This document shows positions 7,472 through 15,357 of a stretch of 64,000 nt of DNA, one piece after another. Source of the DNA: Pseudarthrobacter enclensis (GTDB lineage: Bacteria; Actinomycetota; Actinomycetes; Actinomycetales; Micrococcaceae); the NCBI RefSeq assembly GCF_030811655.1, contig NZ_JAUSRE010000003.1:186001-250000 (forward strand). Reading direction: 5' to 3'. The notes beneath the pieces are model-generated. The model was not told where the DNA came from. It was given only the letters and a program-made list of their open reading frames with translations, and did no database searches. Position numbers and translations under genes: made by a program. Numbering within the stretch: position 1 is the stretch's first letter; the number at the start of each line of letters is the position of its first letter.

Positions 7472-8506
7472 TCAGCGGGTGCTGCCGGCCAGGAGGCCCC
7501 GGCTGCGGAGGAGCCGCTTCTCGATGGGCCCGAAGACCAGCAGTTCAATGAGGATGCCGACCCCGAGGATCAGCAGGATGGCGGCCATGACGACGGACAT
7601 ATCGGAAAGCGTGCGGCCCTGGTCCAGCAGGGAGCCCAGGCCGAAGCCGATGGTGCCGCCCACGGCGATGATCTCCGCGGCCATGAGGGAGCGCCAGGAG
7701 AAGGCCCATCCCTGCTTCAGGCCGCCCAGGTAACCAGGCAGCGCGGCCGGAAGGACAATCTGGAGGGCCATCTGGAGCCGGGACGCACCCAGGACCGTTC
7801 CAACCCGGCGGTACTGCGGCGGAATCTGGTCCACGCCCGAAATCAGCCCGTTGATGATGGACGGGATGGCACCCATGAACACCACGAAATACACGGTGGC
7901 GTCCGTGAGGCCGAACCAAATGATGGCGGCCGGGACCCACGCCACGGAGGGCAGGACCTGCAGCCCGGAGATGAGGGGCCCAAAGGCGCGCCGCAGCGGG
8001 GCGACCTGGGCCAGCAGCAGGCCGACCGGCGTGGCGATCGCAACCGAGATCAGGAAGCCCACCACACCGCGCTGCAGGGAGGTCCACATGGATTGCTGCA
8101 GCTTGCCTTCGCTCCAGAGCAGCCCCATCTGGCCCACCACGTCCAGCGGGCCGGGAACCAGGTCCCGCCGCTTCACGCCGAGCGAGACGTAGAACTGCCA
8201 AACGAGCACCAGGACCACCAGGGCAGCCACGGGCAGCAGGATGCGGCTCCAGTCAATGCGGTGCTTGCGGTCGGCGTCGGACTGCAGGGAATCCAGGCCG
8301 GACTCCAGCTCCCGGAGGTCCTCGTGCCCGCTGGACGTGCGGGTCAAGGCGGCATGCACGTGGGCTGCGGGCGCAGCGCCGGTTGCCGCCCAGGGAGTGG
8401 CATCGGGCCTTCCGGAGCCGGACGCTTCGTCCGAAGGACGGAAGCCGTCCGGCGAAGGGGCGGGGGCGGCATTCGGCGCGGAGCCGGACAGGGACTTACT
8501 TGGCAT
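7472..8506 (-). CDS. ssuC: ABC transporter permease, SsuC-type (sulfonate/nitrate/taurine family)
   Basis: Inner-membrane channel subunit of an importer for organosulfonates or similar anions. After an unusual 80-residue Ala/Pro/Ser-rich cytoplasmic tail, the core carries about six membrane helices starting with ILLPVAALVVLVLVWQFYV, and the permease (EAA-like) loop GASRLQMALQIVLPAALPGYLGG that contacts the ATPase. The family is BPD_transp_1, and length without the tail (about 265 aa) is normal. It overlaps ssuB by 11 bases, showing an operon ssuA-ssuB-ssuC. The substrate is inferred to be sulfonates because the surrounding genes make up sulfate assimilation; nitrate or taurine relatives cannot be excluded. 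Confidence 0.85.
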   Translation of the reverse strand: MPSKSLSGSAPNAAPAPSPDGFRPSDEASGSGRPDATPWAATGAAPAAHVHAALTRTSSGHEDLRELESGLDSLQSDADRKHRIDWSRILLPVAALVVLVLVWQFYVSLGVKRRDLVPGPLDVVGQMGLLWSEGKLQQSMWTSLQRGVVGFLISVAIATPVGLLLAQVAPLRRAFGPLISGLQVLPSVAWVPAAIIWFGLTDATVYFVVFMGAIPSIINGLISGVDQIPPQYRRVGTVLGASRLQMALQIVLPAALPGYLGGLKQGWAFSWRSLMAAEIIAVGGTIGFGLGSLLDQGRTLSDMSVVMAAILLILGVGILIELLVFGPIEKRLLRSRGLLAGSTR

Positions 8507-9221
8507 GGCGGCGAATCTCCTCCCGCAGCCGGGCGGTGATGACCCCGGTCAGCTGGCCGGCGAGCCCGGCGTCGGTTCGGTGTTCCTCGGTGACGGCCCA
8601 TTCCTGGACCACGCGGCCGGGGCGGGAAGACAGCAGCAGGACGCGCTGGCCCAGGCGCACGGCCTCGCGGACGTTGTGCGTGACGAAAACAATGGTGCGC
8701 CCGGTTTCCTTCCAGATGCGTTCCAGTTCGTCGTGCAGCAGGTCGCGGGTGATGGCATCGAGCGCGGCAAAGGGTTCGTCCATGAGCAGCAGCTGCCGGT
8801 CCTGGGCCAGTGAGCGGGCCAGGGAGACGCGCTGCCGCATGCCGCCGGACAGTTCGTGCGGGCGTTTGTCCCCCGCGGAACCCAGGTGTACCAGTTCCAG
8901 GAGCTCCTGGGCCTTGGCGCGGCGTTCGGCCTTGCCCACGCCGCGGAGCTTCAGGGCCAACTCGATGTTCTCCCGGGCGGTCAGCCAGGGAAACAGAGCC
9001 GCGTCCTGGAACATGAAGGCGGCACCGTCGCTGGGCACTTCCAGGGCGCCCGACGTCGGCGCTTCAAGTCCCGCGATGATGTTCAGGAGGGTGGACTTAC
9101 CGCAGCCGGAGGCACCGAGGAGGGCAACGAACTCGCCCTGCCGGATGTTGGCGTTGACGTCGTCCAGTACCGGGGCGCCGTCGCCGAAGCGCTTGCCCAG
9201 GTGTTCCAGTACCACTGGCAT
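8496..9221 (-). CDS. ssuB: ABC transporter ATP-binding protein, SsuB-type
   Basis: Energises the sulfonate-type importer. All motifs are present in the 241-residue protein: Walker A GASGCGKST (near 36-44), Q-loop FMFQDAALFPWLT, signature LSGGMRQRVSLAR, Walker B LLLMDEPFAALD and H-loop FVTHNVREAV. The FPWLT Q-loop and compact length are typical of the SsuB/TauB/NrtD subfamily. It sits between ssuA (27-base gap) and ssuC (11-base overlap), so the three should be translated from one message. Confidence 0.9.
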   Translation of the reverse strand: MPVVLEHLGKRFGDGAPVLDDVNANIRQGEFVALLGASGCGKSTLLNIIAGLEAPTSGALEVPSDGAAFMFQDAALFPWLTARENIELALKLRGVGKAERRAKAQELLELVHLGSAGDKRPHELSGGMRQRVSLARSLAQDRQLLLMDEPFAALDAITRDLLHDELERIWKETGRTIVFVTHNVREAVRLGQRVLLLSSRPGRVVQEWAVTEEHRTDAGLAGQLTGVITARLREEIRRHAK

Positions 9222-9248
9222 GGTGGCGTCCTTAGCTAGTTGGGTGGG

Positions 9249-10400
9249 TCAGTCCTGGCCGAGGCCGGCTGCTGAAATCTTGTTGGCGCTGCCGGTTACC
9301 TGGTTGAGCGCGCGGAGGTCGAAGAGGCCGTTGATGTCGGCCTTCTTGGTGGTGCCTGCGTCCACGCCGTCCTGCAGCAGCTTGGGGTAGCTGCCGGCCA
9401 GCGGGTCGAGGGTGAAGGTGATGTTGGCCAGGGACCGGGCCAGGACATCGCCGGGCAGGGCTGCACCGGCGGACTCCTGCAGGGCCGCGTTGATGACGTC
9501 GGCTTTTTCAACCGCGGGCGCCGAGTTGAGCCAGGCCACGGAGTCCGCGTTGCCCTTGATCAGGGCCTTGACGGTGTCCGGGTGCTCCGCGGCGAACTTC
9601 TGGTTCACGATCAGGATGGTGGTGGGGAACTCGCCGGGCTTGCCCGTTCCGGTCCCGTCCCACAGGTCCTTTTCGTCCACCAGCACCTTCGCTCCGGCCT
9701 GGAGCACCAGGCGGGAGGCCCACGGCTCAGGCAACCACGCGCCGTCGATCTTTCCGTCCTGGAACAGCTTCAGGGTCTGGGCGTTGTCCGTGGGGTTGAT
9801 GGCGACGTCGCCGCTGCCGTCCACGCCGGTCTTGTAGCCCTGTCTGGTGAGCCAGGCGCGGAGGGCGACGTCCTGGGTGCCGCCGAGCTGCGGCGTTGCG
9901 AGGGTTTTGCCCCTGAGGTCCGCGGCCGAGGTGATCCCGGGTTTGACCACCAGCTGCGCACCGCCCGCAGCGGCGCCGGCGACGACGCGCACCGACTCGC
10001 CCTGGCTCTTGGCGAACGAGTTGATAGCCGGGTTGGGGCCGATGTAGGCGGCGTCGATGGCTCCGGCGTTGAGGGCTTCGATCGCGGCCGGTCCGGCGTT
10101 GAAGGTCTCGGTGCTGAGTTTGGTGCTTCCCAAAGCCTCGGCCAGGAAGCCCTTCTTGACGCCCACCAGGGCCGGGGCGTGGGTGACGTTGCCGAAGTAG
10201 CCAAGTTTCAGCTCCGCTGCCGGGGTGGGCTCGGCGGCCTGGGCTTCGGAATTGCGCGAGAGGTTCGAGGCCACTACGGCCCCAACGGCGATCAGCAGGA
10301 CAAGCCCGAGGGCCAGGGCAGCCTCGATGGCGCGCTTGCGCTTCGGGACCGCGCTTTCGCCGGCCACGATGCGGGTCATCCCGGGCTTGGAACTAGTCAT
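9249..10400 (-). CDS. ssuA: Sulfonate ABC transporter substrate-binding protein, SsuA-type
   Basis: Extracytoplasmic binding protein of 383 residues. A basic N terminus (PKRKRAIEAA) is followed by a hydrophobic segment (ALGLVLLIAVGAVVASNLS, near 26-45) acting as uncleaved anchor or signal peptide; no lipobox Cys is present. The mature part starts AAELKLGYFGNVTHAPALVG and contains FNAGPAAIEALNAGAIDAAY and PGITSAADLRGKTLATP, the usual NMT1/SsuA-like pattern. The start at 10400 was chosen over a longer frame because a -10 box (TATGGT) ends six bases upstream; GGTGAA inside the same region could also serve as a ribosome site. It is the first gene of the ssuABC operon. Confidence 0.85.
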   Translation of the reverse strand: MTSSKPGMTRIVAGESAVPKRKRAIEAALALGLVLLIAVGAVVASNLSRNSEAQAAEPTPAAELKLGYFGNVTHAPALVGVKKGFLAEALGSTKLSTETFNAGPAAIEALNAGAIDAAYIGPNPAINSFAKSQGESVRVVAGAAAGGAQLVVKPGITSAADLRGKTLATPQLGGTQDVALRAWLTRQGYKTGVDGSGDVAINPTDNAQTLKLFQDGKIDGAWLPEPWASRLVLQAGAKVLVDEKDLWDGTGTGKPGEFPTTILIVNQKFAAEHPDTVKALIKGNADSVAWLNSAPAVEKADVINAALQESAGAALPGDVLARSLANITFTLDPLAGSYPKLLQDGVDAGTTKKADINGLFDLRALNQVTGSANKISAAGLGQD

Positions 10401-10406
10401 TGTTTC

Positions 10407-10435
10407 ACCATAGGGAGTGGCCCAAACCCGTTCAA
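10407..10435 (-). promoter_or_regulatory. ssuA promoter, leaderless type
   Basis: On the minus strand TTGAAC (10430-10435), 17-base spacer, TATGGT (10407-10412), then six bases to the ATG. Confidence 0.6.
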
Positions 10436-10471
10436 TGACGCGGAAACGGGGGGTCACGCACGTTCATCTAG

Positions 10472-10478
10472 CGTCACA
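10472..10478 (-). promoter_or_regulatory. TGTGACG motif upstream of ssuA
   Basis: TGTGACG on the minus strand, 72-78 bases upstream of the ssuA start, at nearly the same distance as a copy upstream of cobA. Candidate activator or repressor site for a sulfur regulon. Confidence 0.4.
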
Positions 10479-10509
10479 TTTGGCCGCGCTGCCACCCGGT
10501 TTCACGCAT

Positions 10510-11676
10510 TCAGTTGCCTTTGACGTTGACCAGCTGCCGCAGCTTGTGCCGCACCGTCACCAGGTCTGCGGCGTCCTGCATGACTTGATCGATCGGCTTG
10601 TACGCAGCCGGAATCTCATCAATGAACGCCTCCGACGCACGGAACTCGATCCCCCGCATGGCCCGCTTCAGTTCCGCCAGTGTGAAGGTCTTCCGGGCCG
10701 CGTTGCGGGAGTACTCCCTGCCGGCGCCGTGCGGGGAGGAGTTCAGGGACGCCGGGTTGCCGCGGCCTTCCACCACATACGACGCCGTTCCCATGGACCC
10801 GGGGATCAGTCCGGGATCGCCGAGGCCGGCTTTGATGGCGCCCTTGCGGGATACCCACACCCGCTTGCCGTAGTGCGTCTCCTGCTCCGTGAAGTTGTGG
10901 TGGCAGTTGATCCGTTCCAGCTCCCGCACATTCCCGCCCACCCAGCGGCTGAACTGGGCGGTGACGCGGTCCATCATCTCCTCCCGGTTCAGCAGCGCGA
11001 AGTGCTGGGCCCAGCGGAGTTCGGCGATGTACCGGTCAAATTGGGGCGTGCCTTCGTCCAGATAGGCGAGGTCGGGATCAGGCAGGTAGGCCTGGTGCTT
11101 GCGGCCGACGTGCCGTGCCAGGCCGATGTGGTGCTGGGCAATCCTGTTGCCGATGCCCCGCGAGCCCGAATGCAGGAAGAGCCATACGCTGTCGTGCTCA
11201 TCCGCCGAGACTTCGATGAAGTGGTTGCCCGAGCCCAGGGAGCCCAGCTGCAGCTCCCACTTGGCCACGTACTGGGCCGGGTTGAAGCCGGCCTTCGCCG
11301 CCCGCCGCTTCAGCTCGGCGATCCGGGACTCCGCCGTGGGAAGGACGGTCTTGTTGTTGTGTCCCGCAGACAACGGAATGACCCGTTCGATGTCCTCCCG
11401 GAGGCTCTTCCGGTCCTTTGGCAGGTCCTGCACGGAGTACTGGGTGCGGACGGCGATCATCCCGCAGCCGATGTCCACGCCGACCGCGGCGGGGATAATC
11501 GCGCGGAGCGTGGGAATAACCGACCCCACGGTGGCACCCTTGCCCAGGTGCGCGTCCGGCATCAGCGCAAGGTGCGGGTAGATGAACGGCAGGTCCGCCG
11601 TCATGACCGCCTGCTGGCGGGTCTTGTCATCCAGGATGGACGCCCAGTTCAAGAGCTTGGGGCTGATGGTTTCCAC
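10510..11676 (-). CDS. rtcB: RNA-splicing ligase RtcB homolog
   Basis: Joins RNA 2',3'-cyclic phosphate or 3'-phosphate ends to 5'-OH ends with GTP and Mn2+. The 388-residue protein has the family signatures MPDAHLGKGATVGSVIPT, AAVGVDIGCGMIAVRT (metal-binding Asp/Cys), LGSGNHFIEVS, and HSGSRGIGNRIAQHHI; near the C terminus HGAGREYSRNAA supplies the His that becomes guanylylated. The start is GTG at 11676 with GGGAGGC upstream. No archease gene is nearby. It faces a divergent SRPBCC gene across 74 bp holding a palindrome. In bacteria RtcB acts in RNA repair; its place in a sulfur cluster is probably incidental. Confidence 0.92.
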   Translation of the reverse strand: METISPKLLNWASILDDKTRQQAVMTADLPFIYPHLALMPDAHLGKGATVGSVIPTLRAIIPAAVGVDIGCGMIAVRTQYSVQDLPKDRKSLREDIERVIPLSAGHNNKTVLPTAESRIAELKRRAAKAGFNPAQYVAKWELQLGSLGSGNHFIEVSADEHDSVWLFLHSGSRGIGNRIAQHHIGLARHVGRKHQAYLPDPDLAYLDEGTPQFDRYIAELRWAQHFALLNREEMMDRVTAQFSRWVGGNVRELERINCHHNFTEQETHYGKRVWVSRKGAIKAGLGDPGLIPGSMGTASYVVEGRGNPASLNSSPHGAGREYSRNAARKTFTLAELKRAMRGIEFRASEAFIDEIPAAYKPIDQVMQDAADLVTVRHKLRQLVNVKGN

Positions 11677-11699
11677 TGCCGCCTCCCGCCGCGGTGACC

Positions 11700-11717
11700 A
11701 GGACTAGGGTAAGTCCT
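11700..11717. promoter_or_regulatory. Palindrome between rtcB and divergent SRPBCC gene
   Basis: AGGACT-AGGGTA-AGTCCT, perfect 6-bp arms, overlapping a TACCCT -10-like box for rtcB on the minus strand. Possible operator for both genes. Confidence 0.4.
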
Positions 11718-11750
11718 AGGCTAACCCCGCCTTCGAGAGGAGAAGCAGCC

Positions 11751-12188
11751 ATGGTCGACGTCCAGACGGAAATCCACATCGACAGGCCGCGCGCCGACGT
11801 GGCGGACTTCGCGGCGGACCCGGACAACGCGCCCCGGTGGTATGTGAACATCCATTCCTCGCAGCGGTTGGACGGCGGCCCGCTGGGCCCGGGCTCGAAG
11901 GTAGCCTTCACCGCGAAGTTCCTGGGCCGGGAGCTCAACTACACGTACGAGTTCGTGGAGTACGTCCCGGGCGACAAGCTGGTGATGCGCACGGACCAGG
12001 GCCCCTTTCCCATGCAGACCACCTACACGTGGACGGACGACGGCGGCGGGACCCGGATGACGCTTGGCAACAGCGGGAGCCCCTCGGGTTTCTCCCGGCT
12101 GGCCGGGCTGGTCCTGGAACCGATGATGCGCCGCGAGAACCGGAAGGACCTGCAGCGGCTCAAGGCGATCCTCGAGGGGCGCGGTTAG
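11751..12188 (+). CDS. SRPBCC family protein (145 aa)
   Basis: Ligand-binding protein of the polyketide cyclase/START superfamily with no assignable enzyme activity. Sequence follows the family: TEIHIDRPRADVADFAADPD, a W in NAPRWYVNI, GPGSKVAFTAKFLGRELNYT, and a terminal helix with basic residues (MMRRENRKDLQRLKAIL). The start at 11751 has GAGAGGAG nine bases upstream and is preferred over an in-frame ATG 57 bases earlier. It is divergent from rtcB and convergent with cysN, from which a 69-bp hairpin separates it. Confidence 0.8.
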   Translation: MVDVQTEIHIDRPRADVADFAADPDNAPRWYVNIHSSQRLDGGPLGPGSKVAFTAKFLGRELNYTYEFVEYVPGDKLVMRTDQGPFPMQTTYTWTDDGGGTRMTLGNSGSPSGFSRLAGLVLEPMMRRENRKDLQRLKAILEGRG

Positions 12189-12203
12189 TCCTGCCTTTAA
12201 CCG

Positions 12204-12272
12204 CCAATTCGCCGGAACGCTGCCGGGATCGCCGTTCAGGAACGGCGACCCCGCAGGGTTCCGGCGAATTGG
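12204..12272. terminator. Long hairpin between convergent genes
   Basis: Arms of 33-34 bases match with only a few mismatches (outer CCAATTCGCCGGAAC is perfect). It separates the SRPBCC gene from the end of the cys operon and probably terminates both. The stem is longer than usual for a terminator. Confidence 0.75.
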
Positions 12273-12278
12273 ATGAGC

Positions 12279-13688
12279 CTAGATGCTGTAGCGCTCGTCC
12301 TCGTGGTCGCCCGGGTGGTCCTTGACCAGGCCGGCGGCCAGCGTGTTGCCGTCCAGCGGATCGATGACCAGGAACGCGCCGGTGCGGCGGTGGTGCAGGT
12401 AGTTCTCCAGCGGCAGCGGCGCGGCGAGCCGGAGCTGCGCGTGGCCGATGTCGTTGAGCTCCAGGTTGGAGGCACCCTCGAGCTTGAAGGTGGCCAGGTC
12501 CAGCTTCCCGGACACGCTGCGGACCATGGCCTGCACGGTGCGGGTGCCGTGCTTGACCAGGACTTTCTGGCCTTCGCGCAGCGGCTTGGGCGAGAGCCAG
12601 CACAGGGCTGCGTACAGGTCGGCGGAGGCTTCGCGGACGGTGCCGGCGGCGGCGATGGTGTCACCGCGGGCGACGTCGAACTCATCTGCCAGCCGGATGG
12701 CCACCGACTGCGGGGCGGCGGCTTCCGCCAGCGAGGCACCGGCGAAGTCGATGCCCACCACAGTGGTGGTCCGCGGCGCCTGGCCGGGGGTCAGCACGGA
12801 CACCTGGTCCCCCACCTTCACGGACCCCTCGGTGATCTGCCCGGCATACGCGCGGTAATCGCGGTACGCCTCCACGTCCAGGCCTGCGGCGACGGCGTCG
12901 GGAGCCAGGGCGCCCTGCGGCCGGATGACCAGCTGGACCGGGAAGCGGAAGCTCTCCAGGTGGCTTTCGAGCTCATCCGCGGCCGGGAGGGTTTCGAGGA
13001 CCTCGAGCAGGGCGGGGCCGGTGTACCAGGGGGTCCGTTCCGAGCGGTCCACCACGTTGTCGCCGTCGAGCGCCGAGACCGGGATGACCAGGAGGTCGGA
13101 GATGCCGTCCGCGCCGAGGCCCAGTTCGCGGCCCACCTGCTGCACGTCGGCTTCGATGTCGCGGAACACGGATTCGCTGAAGTCCACCAGGTCGATCTTG
13201 TTCACGGCCACGATCACGTGCGCCACGCGCAGCAGCTGCAGCACGGACAGGTGCCGGCGGGTCTGCTCCAGGACACCCTTGCGGGCGTCAATGAGTACGA
13301 CGACGGCATCCGCAGTGGATGCGCCCGTCACCGTGTTCTTGGTGTACTGCACGTGCCCGGGGCAGTCGGCAAGGATGAAGCTGCGCCGGTCGGTGGCGAA
13401 GTAGCGGTAGGCCACGTCGATGGTGATGCCCTGTTCGCGTTCGGCGCGCAGCCCGTCGGTCAGCAGGGCCAGGTCGATCCCGCCCTTGTCGCCACCGAAG
13501 CCGCGGTCGGCCGAGGTGCGGGCGACGGCGTCGAGCTGGTCAGCGAGGATGGCCTTGGAATCGTGGAGGAGGCGGCCCACCAGGGTGGACTTGCCGTCGT
13601 CGACCGATCCCGCGGTGGCAAAGCGGAAGAGGGTGGTGGGCAGGGCTTCGTTGATTGAGCCCGCCGGGATCTCAGAAATCGTGGTCAT
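12279..13688 (-). CDS. cysN: Sulfate adenylyltransferase subunit 1 (GTPase)
   Basis: GTPase subunit of ATP sulfurylase; couples GTP hydrolysis to formation of adenosine 5'-phosphosulfate. EF-Tu-like G domain with AGSVDDGKSTLVGRLL (P loop, near 26-41), DCPGHVQYTKN (G3) and NKIDLVD (G4), then two beta-barrel domains. At 469 aa it ends before any APS kinase (CysC) domain. Its start overlaps the cysD stop by one base (TAATG), last gene of the operon sir-cysH-cysD-cysN. The absence of CysC agrees with the APS-type reductase encoded upstream. Confidence 0.95.
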   Translation of the reverse strand: MTTISEIPAGSINEALPTTLFRFATAGSVDDGKSTLVGRLLHDSKAILADQLDAVARTSADRGFGGDKGGIDLALLTDGLRAEREQGITIDVAYRYFATDRRSFILADCPGHVQYTKNTVTGASTADAVVVLIDARKGVLEQTRRHLSVLQLLRVAHVIVAVNKIDLVDFSESVFRDIEADVQQVGRELGLGADGISDLLVIPVSALDGDNVVDRSERTPWYTGPALLEVLETLPAADELESHLESFRFPVQLVIRPQGALAPDAVAAGLDVEAYRDYRAYAGQITEGSVKVGDQVSVLTPGQAPRTTTVVGIDFAGASLAEAAAPQSVAIRLADEFDVARGDTIAAAGTVREASADLYAALCWLSPKPLREGQKVLVKHGTRTVQAMVRSVSGKLDLATFKLEGASNLELNDIGHAQLRLAAPLPLENYLHHRRTGAFLVIDPLDGNTLAAGLVKDHPGDHEDERYSI

Positions 13689-14632
13689 TAGAAGTACCCA
13701 TCCTTCTTGCGGTCTTCCATGGCGGCCTCGGAGATGCGGTCATCTGCGCGGGTGGCGCCACGTTCGGTCAGGGTGGAGGCGGCAACTTCAACCACGACGT
13801 CGGACACCGTGAAGGCGTTCGACTCCACGGCACCGGTGCAGGACATGTCGCCCACGGTCCGGTAGCGGACGGTCTTGGTGATGACCTCTTCGCCCTCGCG
13901 GGGCTGGGAGACTTCACCCACAGCCCGCCACATGCCGTCGCGGGCGAAGACCTCGCGCTGGTGGGCGTAGTACAGGCCGGGCAGCTCGATGTTTTCGCGC
14001 TCGATGTAGCGCCAGATGTCCAGCTCGGTCCAGTTGCTGATGGGGAACGCGCGGACGTGCTGGCCCACCGTGTGGCGGCCGTTGTAGAGGTTCCACAGCT
14101 CTGGGCGCTGGTTGCGAGGGTCCCACTGGCCGAATTCGTCGCGGAGGCTCAGGATGCGCTCCTTGGCGCGGGCCTTGTCCTCGTCGCGGCGGCCGCCGCC
14201 GAACACGGCGTCGAACTTGTTCTGCTGGATGGCGTCCAGCAGCGGGACGGTCTGCAGCGGGTTGCGGGTGCCGTCGGCGCGCTCTGCCAGCTCGCCGCGG
14301 TCGATGAACTCCTGCACGGAGCCCACCACCAGCTTCAGGCCCAGGCGCTCAACGGTGCGGTCGCGGAAGGCGATGACCTCGGGGAAGTTGTGGCCCGTGT
14401 CCACGTGCAGCACGGGAAACGGCACCTTGCCCGGCCAGAACGCCTTGGTGGCCAGGTGCAGCATCACCACGGAGTCCTTGCCGCCGGAGAACAGCAGCGC
14501 GGGCTTCTCGAACTCGGCAACCACCTCGCGGATGATGTGGATGGCCTCGGACTCAAGGGTGTCCAGGCTGGACAGTCGGGTTGAGACGCCGGCCTCGGTC
14601 ACCTGGGTCTCCTCGGTAAGTGAAGTGCTCAT
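13688..14632 (-). CDS. cysD: Sulfate adenylyltransferase subunit 2
   Basis: Catalytic subunit that adenylates sulfate. Member of the PP-loop ATP pyrophosphatase family: LLFSGGKDSVVMLHLA near residues 46-61, followed by VLHVDTGHNFPEVIAFRD, GGGRRDEDKARAKERILS, and QWDPRNQRPELWN. The 314-residue length is normal. The start at 14632 was chosen because it overlaps the cysH stop as ATGA; a longer upstream frame runs through cysH and is not plausible. The C-terminal RKKDGYF is typical of CysD. Confidence 0.95.
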   Translation of the reverse strand: MSTSLTEETQVTEAGVSTRLSSLDTLESEAIHIIREVVAEFEKPALLFSGGKDSVVMLHLATKAFWPGKVPFPVLHVDTGHNFPEVIAFRDRTVERLGLKLVVGSVQEFIDRGELAERADGTRNPLQTVPLLDAIQQNKFDAVFGGGRRDEDKARAKERILSLRDEFGQWDPRNQRPELWNLYNGRHTVGQHVRAFPISNWTELDIWRYIERENIELPGLYYAHQREVFARDGMWRAVGEVSQPREGEEVITKTVRYRTVGDMSCTGAVESNAFTVSDVVVEVAASTLTERGATRADDRISEAAMEDRKKDGYF

Positions 14633-15357
14633 ACGTGTAGTCCGCATTCTGTCTTGTCGGTTCCTGCCCAGCGGCCGGCGCGGGGATCCTCGCCGGGCGC
14701 CACCTTGCGGGTGCAGGGCTGGCAGCCAATGGAAGGGTAACCCTGGGAAAGCAGCGGGTTGACGGGCAAAAGGTTGTCGTCCGAGTACTGGACCAGCTGG
14801 TCGAACGTCCAGGCAGCCATGGGGTTGACCTTGACCAGGCCGTTCTTCTCGTCCCAGCTGACCAGCGGCGTGTTGGTACGGGTGGGGGCCTCGTCGCGGC
14901 GGACGCCAGTGAACCAAAGTTCGTAGCCGGCCAGGGTGCGCTGCAGCGGCGCCACCTTGCGAAGGGCGCAGCACTGGGCGGCGTCGCGGGCGAAGAGGTC
15001 CTTGCCCAGCAGCCGGTCCTGCTGCTCGACTGTGTTCTCCGGCAGCACGTCCACCACGTTGACGCGGAGGTTTGCGGCTACCTCGTCACGGGTGGCGTAG
15101 GTTTCCGGGAAGTGGTAGCCGGTCTCCAGGAACAGGACGTCGACGCCGGGCATCTGGTCCGCGACCAGGGCCGGCAGGACGGCGTCGGCCATGGAGCAGG
15201 CGACGGCGACGGCGGGCAGGTCGAAGTTGCGCGCCACCCAGGCGATCACGTCCCGGGCGGGAGCGTCCCAGCCGAGCTCGGCGGCGCCGGCTTCGGCCAG
15301 GGCCTTGAGCTCTTCCTTGGAACGGAGCTTGGGTGCGGGTGCGAGATGCTTTGCCAT
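14629..15357 (-). CDS. cysH: Phosphoadenylyl/adenylyl-sulfate reductase, APS-type with [4Fe-4S] ligands
   Basis: Reduces activated sulfate to sulfite with thioredoxin or similar electrons. The 242-residue PP-loop protein carries both cysteine pairs that bind the iron-sulfur cluster of assimilatory APS reductases: QCCALRKVAPL and SIGCQPCTRK. Enzymes restricted to PAPS lack these pairs. The catalytic Cys is in the C-terminal TECGLHV. With no cysC in the operon, APS is probably the real substrate. The start at 15357 overlaps the sir stop (TAATG); the stop overlaps cysD (ATGA). Thioredoxin reductase is encoded elsewhere in the window at 53167. Confidence 0.94.
   Translation of the reverse strand: MAKHLAPAPKLRSKEELKALAEAGAAELGWDAPARDVIAWVARNFDLPAVAVACSMADAVLPALVADQMPGVDVLFLETGYHFPETYATRDEVAANLRVNVVDVLPENTVEQQDRLLGKDLFARDAAQCCALRKVAPLQRTLAGYELWFTGVRRDEAPTRTNTPLVSWDEKNGLVKVNPMAAWTFDQLVQYSDDNLLPVNPLLSQGYPSIGCQPCTRKVAPGEDPRAGRWAGTDKTECGLHV

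Noticed and set aside
12273..13658. Long open frame opposite cysN
   Set aside because: No recognisable domain and composition dominated by Gly, Val, Ala and Asp; cysN is unmistakable on the other strand.
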